DNA from: Massospora cicadina
Taxonomy: Eukaryota > Entomophthoromycota > Entomophthoromycetes > Entomophthorales > Entomophthoraceae
Reading direction: 5' to 3'
Assembly: GCA_022478985.1 (NCBI GenBank)
Contig: JAKSZP010005642.1
Coordinates: forward strand, 24,264-88,263
Length of the DNA: 64,000 nt
Below the pieces are notes generated by a model. The model was not told the DNA's origin and searched no databases. It worked only from the letters and a program-made list of their open reading frames with translations. Shown here one piece after another: positions 9,871 to 21,105 of the stretch (position 1 is its first letter; the number at the start of each line of letters is the position of its first letter). Both the position numbers and the translations under genes were made by a program.

Positions 9871-10386
9871 TATTTTCTCTTAGGCTCAATACTTCCAATT
9901 AGTATTGACATTCACTATACAACCAGCAGCGCTGTCTCTTCATGTATAGGCTACTCTTGCCGACTTTGGAAACACTCTTTAATAAATTAGGCCTTTAATC
10001 CTGATTGTTTATTCGTTCAACAGATCCTAATTTTATCTCATATTTTGGCAACCGATGCTTGGATCCTCTTATCTCATCAGCCAACAGTTTCGTCTAATTA
10101 TTCAGATTGTTTTTCTCTAAAAACGATTCTTGACCTTCATGGCCATCCTTAAAGTCACAGGTTGTTCTGGCCTCGTTAGCTTCATCCACTTTCTCCTGAA
10201 TTGATGAACTCGTCTCCAGTAACTTCTGAACATTGGTTGAGTGTTATTGAGTCATTTAACTCTCTCTATTATCTTGGATTAATCATTCCCTATTTTAATT
10301 TCATCTCTTCATTGGTAAGTCATCCAATCCTCCTGATTGATTGCTTCCTATTTCATCCAATTTCTCATCTAAATACTCACTCCTCA

Positions 10387-10544
10387 GGACTATTTGAAGC
10401 GGACCAATTTCAATCTGAGTTGATCCTGCTATTTCTCAAGACTATTTCCAGAAGACCCAATTTCAACCTGAGTTAGCCCTGCTGTTTCTTGGGACTATTT
10501 CAAGTGGACCCAATTTCAACCCAAGTTGGCCCTTCTGTTACTCT
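10387..10544 (+). repeat. 52 bp minisatellite, three units
   Basis: Three imperfect units begin at 10387, 10439 and 10492. Each has actattt, then a short spacer, (g)gacc(c)aatttcaa, gagtt and ctgct.tttct. A2 has only two units, in reverse complement, at about 37789-37890, so the copy number changed within the family. Confidence 0.65.
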
Positions 10545-10804
10545 TCATCTCAGGTAGATGTCAGGTGGAATAAGTTTCATTGCAGCACTAGATAGTTCCA
10601 TATCTAGGCTGCAAGTTCTTTTCCCTGGTAATGAGTATCTTCCATTTGCTTCACTTGGAGCTCCACTTCTGAGCTGGGTGAATGCACTTGAAGTGATCCA
10701 CTTCATGTTTGATCTTCATTAATGTTACTTTCCTTAGTAATTTCTTTCTAGAATTAGAAACATATTCACATGAAATGCTTCTAAGTTCTTCTACTCAACT
10801 ACAC

Positions 10805-10822
10805 CCCTGTAGTGAGCACCAA
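10805..10822 (-). promoter_or_regulatory. A1 primer-binding site
   Basis: Directly inside the 5' LTR the minus strand reads TTGGTGCTCACTACAGGG. The TGG start matches a tRNA CCA end. The core TGGTGCTC recurs next to the 5' LTRs of A2 (37499), B (30462-30485) and C1 (15745), so the families probably share a primer tRNA. I could not name the tRNA. Confidence 0.65.
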
Positions 10823-10824
10823 AT

Positions 10825-11981
10825 TGTAAAAATTTATTGGTCTGGTTTTTACTATTGGCCAATAACCCCTATAAACTTATTACTTGCACAGGTTTGGTTC
10901 TTATGCTTTTCGTCCACGTTGTATAGCTGTTTGGTATAATTGGTATAATAGTATGATGACTATTATCTGTAGTTGAATGGAATTTTTAGGTCTTGGCCCA
11001 ATTCTGAACCAATATTTCTGCTTGAAATACTTGAGATGTCTCAAAATAGGGATTCAATTCCTCATAATGTCTAACCCAATCTTCTCTGAGATTACCTAAT
11101 GACAGTTAATCTGGTTTGACACACAGTCGGCAGCAATCCCCGGTTTGTTTTCACTTATTCTCTGGATCCCCATTCATATTTTTACTCTTTTCATTAAAGA
11201 GTCTCCCAATTATTGCACACAGCAATAATATCCTTGAGAAAGAATAGGACAATTGAAAGCTGATAAAGTTTACTAATTAAACTATATACCCGATGAAAAC
11301 TATAGAACTGTAAAACTTTAGAACTATATAACTGTTTTTAATTATAAGTGAATTCTAGGGGAATTTATAGTGGGGACTTGGTCGTCTAATCCTCAGTTGA
11401 CACCTCTTCGATGAAATGGCAGCTGTTGTTGTTAAATCACCCATCCTTGTCTCAGCAGCGATGGTCATCCCCATCCTGACTAGGATTCTGTCGTTGGACA
11501 TCCTATAAACCTAAAATGGAAAGAGTCAGAAAATGTGTCCCTAACGTTTTCCTCATGATACAAGCAAACCAACCATATTTGGTTAGAGACCTGTCTAGAT
11601 AATGGGACTTGTTACCCATCAAGGCAGGTCATGAACCAACTGATCAATTCACTAGTTACAGGCAGTATCACTCACCTCACAACTTACTACTTACATTCCC
11701 GTCAGTTGGTGATGAAATCTGACTGATCAAAATCAGTACACCTGATAGTTAGTCACTATCAGATGCCCCTATTTAATCAGTAACTCCGCCTAACGAGATT
11801 TTAAGCATTCATCTGGATTGATCCCTGATGGATCTGACCAGGTGAATATCCTAAAATCCCCCATACATAGTTACTTTAAAATTAAGGTCAACCAATTTCC
11901 AATTCACCTCGCATTAGGGAATTATCCCCTAGCGATTTCTGGTAATCTAGCAGGCTGGGAATATGGGCAAAAATCCCAACA
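10825..11981 (-). mobile_element. A1 5' LTR
   Basis: 1157 bp. On the minus strand it runs from TGTTGGGATTTTTGCCC to ...TTTTTACA. It pairs with 4296-5448 and with the A2 LTRs, and more distantly with the B LTRs. Its outer edge is followed by the TSD GGTGC. Confidence 0.88.
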
Positions 11982-11986
11982 GGTGC

Positions 11987-13990
11987 TTTATAACTGGGTA
12001 GTAAATTGAGCCCCACAGTCGCTTTTTATCTCCCTTGCGAAGTTAAAACAAATAGAATACATGCTATATAAACATAACAGCGGTTTCCTATGATGTAATG
12101 TTGTGTTGTAGATGAAATAGCCAAAACTTTTAAGCGCCAATGACCACCATTATCACATCATATCCTTGGGAAGGAGGGAGCTTTACAATGTTATTGACAG
12201 ATAATGAGCTAAAGGGACCCTATGCTTGCTGTATGGGGTGCAAGAGGCCTTATCTTCTTGATAAATCTGATTTGGAGCAAGAGCACACTACACAGCGTTG
12301 AATCAACAAGGGGATCTCTTTAAAGTATCCTGGTATATTATAGACATTTTTGATCAATTTTCCACATTTGCTAGACCCTGGGTAGCCTACTGTCGGGGGA
12401 TTGTGGTGCTCTTGAATAATTTGGCTGTGGAGAGCGAATGGAACCCAAATCCTGTCCTGAAAGAAGATCCCCCTATCCTTTAAAGTATAGTGGGTGCAGT
12501 TCTGAAATTTGCTAGCCAGGTCATCATATAATTTAATCCCCTCAAGAGAGACTAACTGAGATTCTAGGACCTATACAAAGCGGGGCGCGTTAGAGGGTAA
12601 ACTGGCAAAAGAAACTCTGGGGGGCCTGCTGTATGATTTGGGAGGTGTAATATGGTTGTAAGGTCTGGAAGATCATCTATGATGGGGTACATGGAAGGGT
12701 TTCATCTTGTCATATCAAGCTATACATTAAAAAGACCCTATAATGAACACATACTTGAAATAAAGCTGCATGGTATTTATAAGTTTGAACTTAATGGTGT
12801 GAGAACTTCTATTTATTACTATAATAAAAAGTAGACTGGTGGTTTTTCTGCACCATGATAACATGCTATACCCCTGCAGGAGGCAACGCAATGAGTCAAT
12901 GCATAGGACACAGCTGCTAATTTTCTATATAGCTCAACCATGCTTGAAGGATGAGAAATTCCTGGAAAAATTATGCCTCAGTTTGTTCCACCCCATCGTT
13001 TACTTAAAGAAGCAATGCTTCCATTGCAATGAAAGATGCAGTGGAAGCCAAATGGAAGGGCATTGATGTATCTGCATTCCTGAGTAATGACGTCAAAAGA
13101 ATAATCTCATGAATGGCATCAAATGTCAGTTACCATTCATCAGTCCATTTAAAGTGGACTTTACCATCTAGAGGATGGAGAGAGTCCACCAATTAAAACA
13201 GGGCGGATGATAACTTTTTAGGAAGATCACTGTTCTGAGGAAGCTCTTAGACTGCTTCTGGGTAGTGGAGGTGAGCCAATCTTAGATGGCTTCCAGCATA
13301 CAGGTCGGAATTGCATAGCCCTATTTAAGAACCAGGTTCCCTAGTAAGGTCACCTCCTCACAAAAGAATTCATATCTGAAGGTTTCACTAAGAGTTCAGC
13401 CTTATGGAGGGCTGCCATTAATGACTCCAGGTTTTCCATGTTGAATTTGGGTAGATGAGTGAATCAGTATGTGATTGACATATGCAACAGCGCATGAGAA
13501 GCTGAGATCGCCGAAGAACATCATAAATGAGGCTTTGATTTGACACTGGGGCATTTTTGTTTCAGGAGGTATTACCATAGACTGGAAGATACCCCTTCTG
13601 GTGTGAATGGCGGTAAGCCACTCATGACCTTCCATGATCCTTACTTTGTTGAAAGCATTCAACAATTCCAGCTTTAAAACACACGTGACTTTGCAATTGC
13701 GTGGGCTATGGATTTGCTTCAGTGGTAGGGGTAAGAATGTAAAACATATACATTAACACATGCCCATAATAATCGTAGGTCCATAGGGGACCATTTGCCT
13801 TTAAAAACAACTGGCAAAGTGATAGGGAAAGAGTTCTTAATAGTCCAGCTTTTCTCTAACTTATTGTCTTGCCAAATCCCTAGAGCTCTTTCCTCTTCTT
13901 CTTTATGTGGATATAATGGGCTTTAAATCTTGATTAACTGAATTTTCAATTGAAAAGTCAGGTCATGCTCATAATGGGAAAAAGAGCTTA
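11987..13990 (-). pseudogene. H reverse transcriptase-RNase H-integrase N-terminal part
   Basis: Minus from 13990: an RT N-terminal segment (HYEHDLTFQL, HKEEEERALGIW, then a block ending NVYVLHSYPYH, cf. VDYRxLN..T.K..YPLP), then LNAFNKVRIxEGHEWLTAIHTRRGIFQ (cf. L.NAYN.IRI.EGDEWKTAF.T..G.FEY) and the YLDD box, here YVNHILIHS, so both catalytic aspartates are gone. RNase H/integrase relics follow down to 11987, ending in an integrase-core-like CGAQFTTQL just before the A1 insertion. The gene continues at 4290. It is badly decayed. Confidence 0.75.
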
Positions 13991-14349
13991 GGAGCCTAAT
14001 CTATATAAAAAAATTCCAAAAAGGCTTTAAAATGGTGCAAATCAATTTATGGTTGGTGTGGAGAGGAAAAGATGGCAAAATTAATCTTAGGAAAATCTCA
14101 GGTGGAAGAGTGTTAGTAGAGGAAATTACTTTTTAAAACTCATTGGAGAAGTGTCATAATTGGTTTGACCAAGCATCTGGTTTATTATTTTTATATAATT
14201 TATTATTTTATCTAATAAAAAGATAGAAAATTCTAACAGTTCTTAGTGATTATATTGCCCCACGGCTCAAGGTTTTATATGATGTTGGTCAATTGTTAAT
14301 TTACTAGTAATCAAGTCTCTAATCCCCTCAGGTGCATTCCTTGTACCCT
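13991..14349 (-). other. H pre-RT linker
   Basis: AT-rich remnant between the RT start and the B insertion. It includes a very AT-rich stretch near 14185-14225. No domain was recognised; by position it links protease to RT in H. Confidence 0.4.
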
Positions 14350-15246
14350 TGTATTAAAATTTAGGTTTGGTCTACTCTTCTAGTGAGTACCAAATGTTAC
14401 AATCCTGAGTTCTTCACCAATTGTAGCTCCCAAAAGTTAACTGCACAAGATTGATACATTCATAATTCATGTTGTTTGATAGTAGTTAATATTTGATTAT
14501 AAATAGTAGGACAACTATTATATGTAGATGAATAGATAAACCTGTTATAGTCCAGCGCTAGACCTGTGAAAATCCATAATATACTGTTGATGTCAACCTA
14601 GGGACTTCTTCCCTGATCCGCCTAACTTGATAAGCTCTCAGACTTAGAGGTTTATGGCCTTTTTTATCAAGCTGAGTCTACAGAGATTCCCATCTTTCAG
14701 CTTCATTTCTAAGTATCCTTGATCCTTACTCTTTATACAACAAAAGAGTACTAATTATTGTATACAACAACAATACTTTACTGTAGATGAATAGAACCTA
14801 ACTCTAATATTGAGCTTTTCTATCTCTTGGAGTCTTTTTTTAATTATGTGAATTGTTAGGGAATTTAATGGGGGAATTTGGTGACAAACCCTCAGTTGGC
14901 GCCTCAACCATGAAAGATCAGCCATTTCCATTGAACTTCCCTCTGATTTCTCACTGACGATGGTCTACTCCATCTGGCTAGGATTCCTCCTTCAGACATC
15001 CTCAAGACCTAAAACGAAAGAGCCATAAAACGTGCCTCTAACATTTCTCACTCAATCACAGTGAACCAACCATATCCGGCTAACAACCTGCTTAGGCAAT
15101 TGGACTCTTTACCCAAAATAGAAGGTCACAAAAAACTGATCAACTTGCTAGTTTCAGGTGACATCACTTGCCTCACAACTGCTATTAAAATTCCCAATTG
15201 GTTGGTGATAAAAACTGACCAATCCCAATTGGTACACCTGATAGTT

Positions 15247-15743
15247 TGTCATGATTCTTATTTGACTGGATGATAAGCCCTAGGTCATTATGGCAGAACG
15301 GATAGAATCCGTCAATTTTGATATGAGTTATGGTAACTCAAGCGCCTCAAAATGAGGCGATATTGAGTTGTTAGGGAAATTGACTCAAATTAGGTGATCA
15401 GGAAGATAACGAATGAAGTTTTGGTGGAACCAATGAGAACTGTCGAAGTGAATTAATAAGCCATGAAAGCAGTATCATCCAAAGTTGCTACAATAGAAGG
15501 GAGACAAGACAATCCAGAAAGGGAGGTTGTTAATAGTTTAGAGTGGGTGAAACAACAAGGATCAGCTGTTTTTATTATAATAAATAAAGAAGTATAGTGG
15601 GGGCAAATGCTCCATATTAATAAAAGTTTGTTTCTGTAGTTTCAAGGACACAATCTCATATCGTTGGTCCTATTGCTCAGTGGGTCAAACCCTGCACAAT
15701 ATTGATTATGGCGTATCTCAACAAAAATGCCATTTTTATAACA
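15247..15743 (+). mobile_element. C1 5' LTR
   Basis: Begins TGTCATGATTC and ends ...TTTATAACA. It matches 20610-21105 throughout, including the tggaatgg..gaatcygyc, atagaag.gagay and tattgctcagt blocks. Confidence 0.9.
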
Positions 15744-15744
15744 G

Positions 15745-15763
15745 TGGTGCTCACTAAAGGGAC
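15745..15763 (+). promoter_or_regulatory. C1 primer-binding site
   Basis: TGGTGCTCACTAAAGGGAC starts two bases inside the 5' LTR. It shares TGGTGCTCACTA with the A1 PBS, although the LTRs of A and C are unrelated in sequence. Confidence 0.65.
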
Positions 15764-15810
15764 CCATTGATCAATCACATAGACTTATAAGCGTTCCTTA
15801 GTCGCTAGTC

Positions 15811-17138
15811 ATGTCATATCCAGCTTGCTTTTCTAAGGAATCATCTCAACACACTGCAACTGTTGAATATGCAGAACTCAAGCTTGCCCTAGACGCTGTG
15901 CTTTAATGGACAAAGGAGTTTCTGAAAGAATGTTCTATTGACAAGCTGACTTCATTTGACCGCAATGGAAACATCCATGGATTCTTTAAACGATTTGAGT
16001 TTGCAGTAGAAGGAGCTTCAGATCGGCATAAAGCCAAATTACTAATGTCCACTTTGGATTTTGGAAGCACCGACCAAGTTACTTGTTATCTTACCAACAG
16101 TTCTGTTACCTATCAAAAAGTGAAGGATAGTGTGCTGTGGTTGTTTGGAGGAACTTCAAAAATGGTGCAACAGAAGGCTGAGTTTTTAACCATTGGGTTT
16201 CAACATAACGAGACCCTCACTGCGTTTGCTGATCAATTCTCAGTAGAAGTCCATATGTCAAATGGGGCGGGAGTTTTAACTGAATATGACATAAGCATAG
16301 CGTTGACCTCTTCTGTGGAACCATACCAAGAGCTTTTTAATGCTTTGGCTCCATATTTAGAGGTTAAATACCTTTGCTTAAAATTGTTCAAGTTCTACGC
16401 CGGTTATCTGCTACCTTCCCTCCACCCAGATATAGAGTGGAACCTTATCGCCTCCACTGCTAGCCTTTTTTTATTTTGAAGAATTATTATCCCTGTTCAG
16501 CGCCCAGTTGTCATTCCCTGGCCTTATTATCATCACAAGTCTCATTTTCAACCAAGTTGCCAAGAGCAGTTCACCTACAGGGATGGGCCTGGTTACACTG
16601 TTCTAATACTAGTTCACCTTTTTGGGTGGCCCATTTTACAACACTCAAGGACGCAGGTCTTGTAGAGTTAATTGCTTTTTGTGCGGTTGCCCTGGGCACC
16701 TGGCTAGCAGTTGTCATAATCATCGGGTTCAGTACCTACCATGGGAGCAGTATAATCAGGGAAAGTCAGAGCGGAGTAGAGATGGGACTCTCTACCTCTG
16801 CTATTCTGACTCAAAACATTCCATTTGAACCTATTACTGCACAGCTAGCGGATGTTTCCTGGTATGATGACGCTTTTCTATACCTGCAGCCAGTTGGAGG
16901 GGTAAATGTGCTGACACAAATGCAATTAATGGACATGGAAGAAGCAGGCTCCCAGGAGCACCCAAAACTGTATGCTTGCCAATTGTTTGATTACCTTCCT
17001 ACTGATGAACCAGATCCATCAGCTGATGCGCTCCTCTTAAAAGGGGTAAACGCAGCCCTCCCTGTGGACGCTATTGTTAAAGCATACCCTAATGTGGAGA
17101 AGGGTATTATGAGCTTCATTGGAGAAAGAGATCGTTAA
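15811..17138 (+). pseudogene. C1 gag with CCHC zinc knuckle
   Basis: An ATG at 15811 opens a Gypsy-style capsid frame (KLTSFDRNGNIHGFFKRFEF, then ASDRHKAKLLMSTLDFG and an open 144-codon stretch, 16045-16479). An in-frame stop occurs near 15904 and frameshifts follow. The knuckle CFLCGCPGHLASSC (CX2CX4HX4C) is encoded at 16673-16714 in another frame and keeps all four ligands. Downstream, 16476-17138 is open and carries the linker to protease. Gag would form the particle and bind RNA through the knuckle. Confidence 0.78.
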
Positions 17139-17189
17139 ATGTCCATGTTTTAAAACAATCAGATGCATCTTTTTCTGAGTGTACTTACT

Positions 17190-17480
17190 GTGACACAGTT
17201 GTAGCAAAAACCCGAGCTTGCACAATAATCAATATGGGTGCCCCAATCAACATAGTGTCCTAAAAGTTGGTAGTGAGCATACAGTGCACTACCTTTGCAG
17301 TTTGAGTCAATTATCATTTAGCCCCAGCTATAGTGTTACCAAACAATAATTATGACCTGTTAATCAGTACTGCTTTTAGCATCACTTTGGAGCTGTTGTT
17401 GATATGACAGCAGAGACATTTGAAATTCTAAGGCAGCGGATCCCAATCTACTTCACTTCCAGCGGAATGCCAAAGGATCC
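17190..17480 (+). pseudogene. C1 aspartic protease relic
   Basis: A frame with VAKTRACTII followed by NMGAPINIVS matches the retropepsin active-site region. C2 has IDTGAPVNIVST at the same place, so in C1 the catalytic Asp has become Asn and the Thr has become Met. A stop follows within a few codons. No activity is possible. Confidence 0.7.
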
Positions 17481-17899
17481 TGTACACATGAGTCACATTA
17501 ATCTTATATGATGATGGGGTGGTTTCAGTTTGCTATCATTGATTAAAAAGCAAGACCTGGGCCATTCTTCACAAAATTTATGAGTATCAGGGCTACCGCT
17601 TAGAGCCGCTCGCCCTATATTTATACCCTCTGGACACCAAGAAATCATAAGCAATGAGTTAGAGGTGGAAGTGCATGCTGGGCTATATTGGGAGGTCATT
17701 GGGCCCTATAAACAATCATGGCTCGAGCCCTCATGTGGCCCCTGGCATTATACTCCTGGGGCATGGGGAGATCAAGGTCTTAGTAGCAAAACTTCAGGAT
17801 AACCCCAATGCAAATCTGCCAACACCAAGTAGTTGCATTCCTCCATTTCATCCCAGTTGAGGAGGTCCTCAGGATTCATGAGTTTGGTTCAATGGATGA

Positions 17900-18931
17900 A
17901 TTTGGTCTTCCCATCGAAACATAGCCTAAAGTAATGGCAGTTGTACCACGTGAAAATTTAATGAGGTTAACAGAAGATCAGAAGGAATGAATGGAAGCCT
18001 TATTTCAAAAATACAAAGAGATTTTTGCTGTCAATGATCATGATTTGGGTGCACCCAACGAGTGATCCATTGAGTGGACAGTGGGGGATCATCCCCCATC
18101 AGATCTCAGCCAATCCGCAAATCTAGAGTAGTGGAAGAAGTTGTCACAGCAGAAATAAATAAACTATTGGAGCAAGGAATGCTTGAATCATTGAAGGGCC
18201 CATGGACTTCCACTGTCCTAATTGTCAAAAAGAAGGATGGTACTAACCTGGTAGTAATATACTACTACAAGCTCAACAGCATTACAAAAAGGAACTCATA
18301 CCCGTTGCCACGAATTGATGATGCGTTGGACCAGTTGGAGGAGCAAATTACTTCTCCACAATGGATTTAATATCTGGCTAATGGCAGATTGAGTTACCTA
18401 CGGCGGAACAAGAAAAATGCGCCATTATCATGTCAAAATGGCTTTTTGCAACCGACACATATGCCCCAAGGGCTGTTTAATGCCCCAGATACTTTCCAAC
18501 GGGCAATGGATACTATCCTTGGCAACTTGAAGCTGTCATTCGTTCTTGTATACCTTGATGACATTAACGTTTTCTCCTGCATGTTTTCTGAGCACCTTAG
18601 CCATTTGGAAGAGGTATTCCGCTGGTTGGCTGAGGCCAATATCAAAATCAAGCCCCAGAAATGCCACTTTTTCAAGGATCAGCTAGAGTACCTCGGGTTT
18701 GTAGTTGATGCAACCGGGCTGAGGCCCCAGACAGCTAATGTGGAGGCCATTTGGAAGATGACTACACCAAGCAGTAAACAAAATATACAAGTCGTTTTAG
18801 GGATGGATGGCTACTATCGCCGCTTCATACCTAACTTTAGTTGTATTGGAGGTCCGCTGTTTGAGTTATTAAAAAAGGATGCCACATCTGAATGGACGGA
18901 ATACTTTCTACGCTCTTTTGATACTCTTTGA
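17900..18931 (+). pseudogene. C1 reverse transcriptase
   Basis: The RT N-terminal part (VTAEINKLLEQGMLESLKGPW, LIVKKKDG, SYPLPRIDDALDQL) ends at a stop near 18370. The palm follows in an open 180-codon frame (18389-18931): HMPQGLFNAPDTFQRAMD, the catalytic YLDD at 18551-18562, KPQKCHFF..QLEYLGFVV, and the thumb with YYRRFIPNFS. These are diagnostic Ty3/Gypsy RT motifs in the right order. The catalytic aspartates are intact; inactivation comes from the stops on either side. Confidence 0.88.
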
Positions 18932-19440
18932 ACAGCGTTGATCGAGGCGCCAGTGCTATGTTACCAAAATTTTGAAAAGGAATTTATTGTACAGATGGAT
19001 GCATCTCTTTCCGCTCTGGGAGCAGTTCTGTCTTAAAAAGATGATGAGGGGGAGGAGCACCCAGTGGCATATTGCAGTCAAAGTCTGAATAGCTATGAAC
19101 AAAATTATATATGGTGACCAAGCGGGATTGCTTAGCAGTGATTTATGCTTGCAAGTAATTCTAAGTATATTTGCATGGTGTAGAATTTAAAGTTGTATCA
19201 GATCACGCCTCATTACGCTGCCTGCAGAACCTTAAGGAGCCTGAGGGCCGGATAGCACAATGGGCCCTTAAACTACAGGCTTACAACTTATAGATCCTTC
19301 ACCAACCAGGAGAAAAACACCAGAATTCTGATTGCTTGTTGAGGCTACCAACTATTGCAGTTATGGCGGATCTGAGCGATATTATGTATGACAAGATGCT
19401 CAGTGGAAAGTACAAAGATGAGCCACCCCAAATTATCAAG
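18932..19440 (+). pseudogene. C1 RNase H
   Basis: Continues from RT after a stop: VQMDASLSALGAVLS (catalytic Asp in MDAS), HPVAYCSQSLNSYEQNY, a broken LAVIYACK block, VSDHASLRCLQNLKEPEGRIAQW and HQPGEKHQNSDCLLRL. All standard Gypsy RNase H blocks are seen, with stops between them. Confidence 0.78.
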
Positions 19441-20580
19441 GCGTTGAATGAAATGTGAGCCAATACTTTCCAGCGGAATGGTGAGTTGTACAAGCATATT
19501 GGTGATTCCACGGTGAATTTTCCACGACCCTCAGCACGGCCTAACATTATCATGAGCGCACATGGGGCAGTTGGCATGGTGGTGTGCATAAGACATTGGA
19601 ATTATTATGACCTTGGTATTACTGGGAAAGCATGAGCTTCGATGTGCTTGATACTATCTCCTCCTGTCACCAGTGCCAAGTGGAAAAGCCATTTCACCAG
19701 AAGACCTCATATCAGTTAGTAAAGCTGCACTTCGCTTAGCATACAGTTTCCCTTGTTGTCGTCAGACCTCTGCCAATGGGAGCTAACCAGTCCAAGTATA
19801 TCTCGGTGGCAATTGACCACATGACCAGGTGGGTTGAGGCACAGGCCATTCAGGATTTGGGCGCAGTTACTGTGGCTAAGTTTGTAATGGAATATATATT
19901 CAACATCATGGCTGCCAGCAGTTTATCCTTACTGACAACGGCACTAATTTTACCTCTAACATACTTCCCAAACTCAACGAAATGATGGCCATCCGCAGGG
20001 TTTAACAACTGCATATCACCCTGAGTCCAATGGAATGGTTGAACGGGTTAACGGGACCCTGGTGAACATTCTCCAGTAGTTGGTTACTGATAGGCCCTCC
20101 AATTGGAGTAACCTCCTTTCTACAGTGGTGTTCACCTACAACATTAGTTACTATTTCTTCCACAGAAAAAAGCCCATTCCAATTGCTTTATGGATGGCAC
20201 CCTGCTCTGCCCGCACTTCTGTATTCCTGTGTAGAGGACACTGGCAGAATGGATCCATAATGCTATTTGACTGTCCTAAGAAATATGCTGATTAAATTAG
20301 AAACTGAAGCGTACTTTTTGAGCTTAGCCAAGAATATCAAAAGCCAGGCTGCCAATCAGATGTGGCGAAGTGGCCTATCACAGTTTTTAGATAGAGACAT
20401 GGTCCTATTCCATGATCAACATGGGTTTGGACAGAAACATAAGCTGGCCAGTATTTGGATTAGGCCATTAAAAGTTATTGAGAAGACAGGTATAGATGCA
20501 AATACTATCAAGGACCCTGTTAGCGGTAAGATCATCAGCAAAGTGCATGTGAAGTTCCTCTGGGCATATAAGCAATAGGA
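19441..20580 (+). pseudogene. C1 integrase
   Basis: HHCC relic (HGAVGMVVCIRHWNYY...SPPVTSAKW, from the HxxxxH...CxxC zinc domain), then the core with [29 protein letters not shown] and a broken NPxxNGxVERVN block near 20020-20060. The C-terminal domain is the best preserved part (20267-20578, 103 codons: DRDMVLFHDQHGFGQKHKLASIWIRPLKVIEKTGIDANTIKD, matching the SH3-like fold of Gypsy integrases). Its stop at 20578 is followed by the PPT and 3' LTR. Confidence 0.82.
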
Positions 20581-20596
20581 GCCTCATCGTCCAATC

Positions 20597-20609
20597 AAGG
20601 AGGGGGCAA
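20597..20609 (+). other. C1 polypurine tract
   Basis: AAGGAGGGGGCAA directly abuts the 3' LTR start (TGTCGC). C2 has TCAAGGGGGTAT at the equivalent place (52528-52539). Confidence 0.75.
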
Positions 20610-21105
20610 TGTCGCAATTCCAATATGACTGGACAATAAGCCAGAAGTCATTATGGCTGAATGGATGAAATCTGCCAAGTTTGATATGAATTTATGGTAG
20701 TTTGAGCTCCTCAAAATAAGGCGATGTTGGGTTTTAGGGAAAACGCCTCAAATTAGGTGTTCAGGAAAATAACGAATGAAGTTTTGGTGAAACCAATGAA
20801 ATATGGCGAAGTGAATTACTAAGCAATGAAAGCAGTATCTTCCAAAGTTGCTACGATAGAAGAGAGATGAGATGATCAAGAAAGGGAGGTTGTTAATAGT
20901 TTAGAGCGGGCGAAACAGCAAGAATCTGCTGTGTTTATTATAATAAATAAAGAAGTATAGCGGGGGCAAGTGCTCCATATTAATAAAGTTTGTTTCTGTT
21001 GTTTCAAGGGCAACAATCTCATATCGTTGGTCCTATTGCTCAGTAGGTCAAACCCTACACAATATTGATTATGGCGTATTACAACAAAAACGCCAATTTA
21101 TACCA
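20610..21105 (+). mobile_element. C1 3' LTR
   Basis: 496 bp, partner of 15247-15743, ending ...TTTATACCA before the TSD TAGTT. Confidence 0.9.

Larger units (their letters stand above)
9871..10824 (-). other. A1 5' internal region, no gag recognised
   Basis: About 950 bp between the PBS and the linker repeat. The open frames here (10201-10476, 10709-10939) run antisense and look incidental. No zinc knuckle or capsid-like text was found on the minus strand. It contains a 52 bp minisatellite (10387-10544) and is colinear with 37497-38417 in A2, so the gag-less structure is shared by both copies. Confidence 0.55.
4296..11981 (-). mobile_element. A1: non-autonomous Ty3/Gypsy-type element
   Basis: A complete 7.69 kb insertion with LTRs 4296-5448 and 10825-11981 and a perfect 5 bp TSD, GGTGC, at 4291-4295 and 11982-11986. 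Minus-strand order: 5' LTR, primer-binding site (PBS), 1.2 kb without recognisable gag, a linker repeat, RT thumb plus RNase H, integrase, second linker repeat, an internal purine tract, an ORF on the opposite strand, PPT, 3' LTR. The RT palm with the YLDD motif is missing, and A2 (36341-43962) lacks the same segment, so A transposed as a deleted form. It sits in the integrase gene of H. Confidence 0.88.
15247..21105 (+). mobile_element. C1: full-length Ty3/Gypsy element
   Basis: 5859 bp with LTRs 15247-15743 and 20610-21105 (497 and 496 bp), TGTC...(a/c)CA, PBS at 15745, PPT at 20597-20609 and a perfect 5 bp TSD, TAGTT (15242-15246, 21106-21110). Gag with a CCHC knuckle, protease, RT, RNase H and integrase are in canonical order on the plus strand. 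The LTR copies differ at many positions and the ORFs carry stops and frameshifts, so it is complete in structure but dead. Its insertion split a B LTR, so it is younger than B. Confidence 0.93.

Noticed and set aside
10387..10544. CRISPR-like array
   Set aside because: Only three adjoining imperfect units without unique spacers, inside a eukaryotic retroelement. A minisatellite is sufficient.
10201..10939. Plus-strand ORFs in the A1 5' region
   Set aside because: They are antisense to the element, overlap the minisatellite or the LTR edge, and have no protein similarity to A2. Chance frames in AT-rich DNA.
14395..14404. TGTTACAATC as the end of the B LTRs
   Set aside because: The same bases occur at 30529 and look like an LTR end followed by a PBS, but alignment of both copies continues about 43 bp further, to TGTATT (14350) and TGTTAAAA (30486), where a PBS matching A1 and C1 follows. 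The outer position is the true end.
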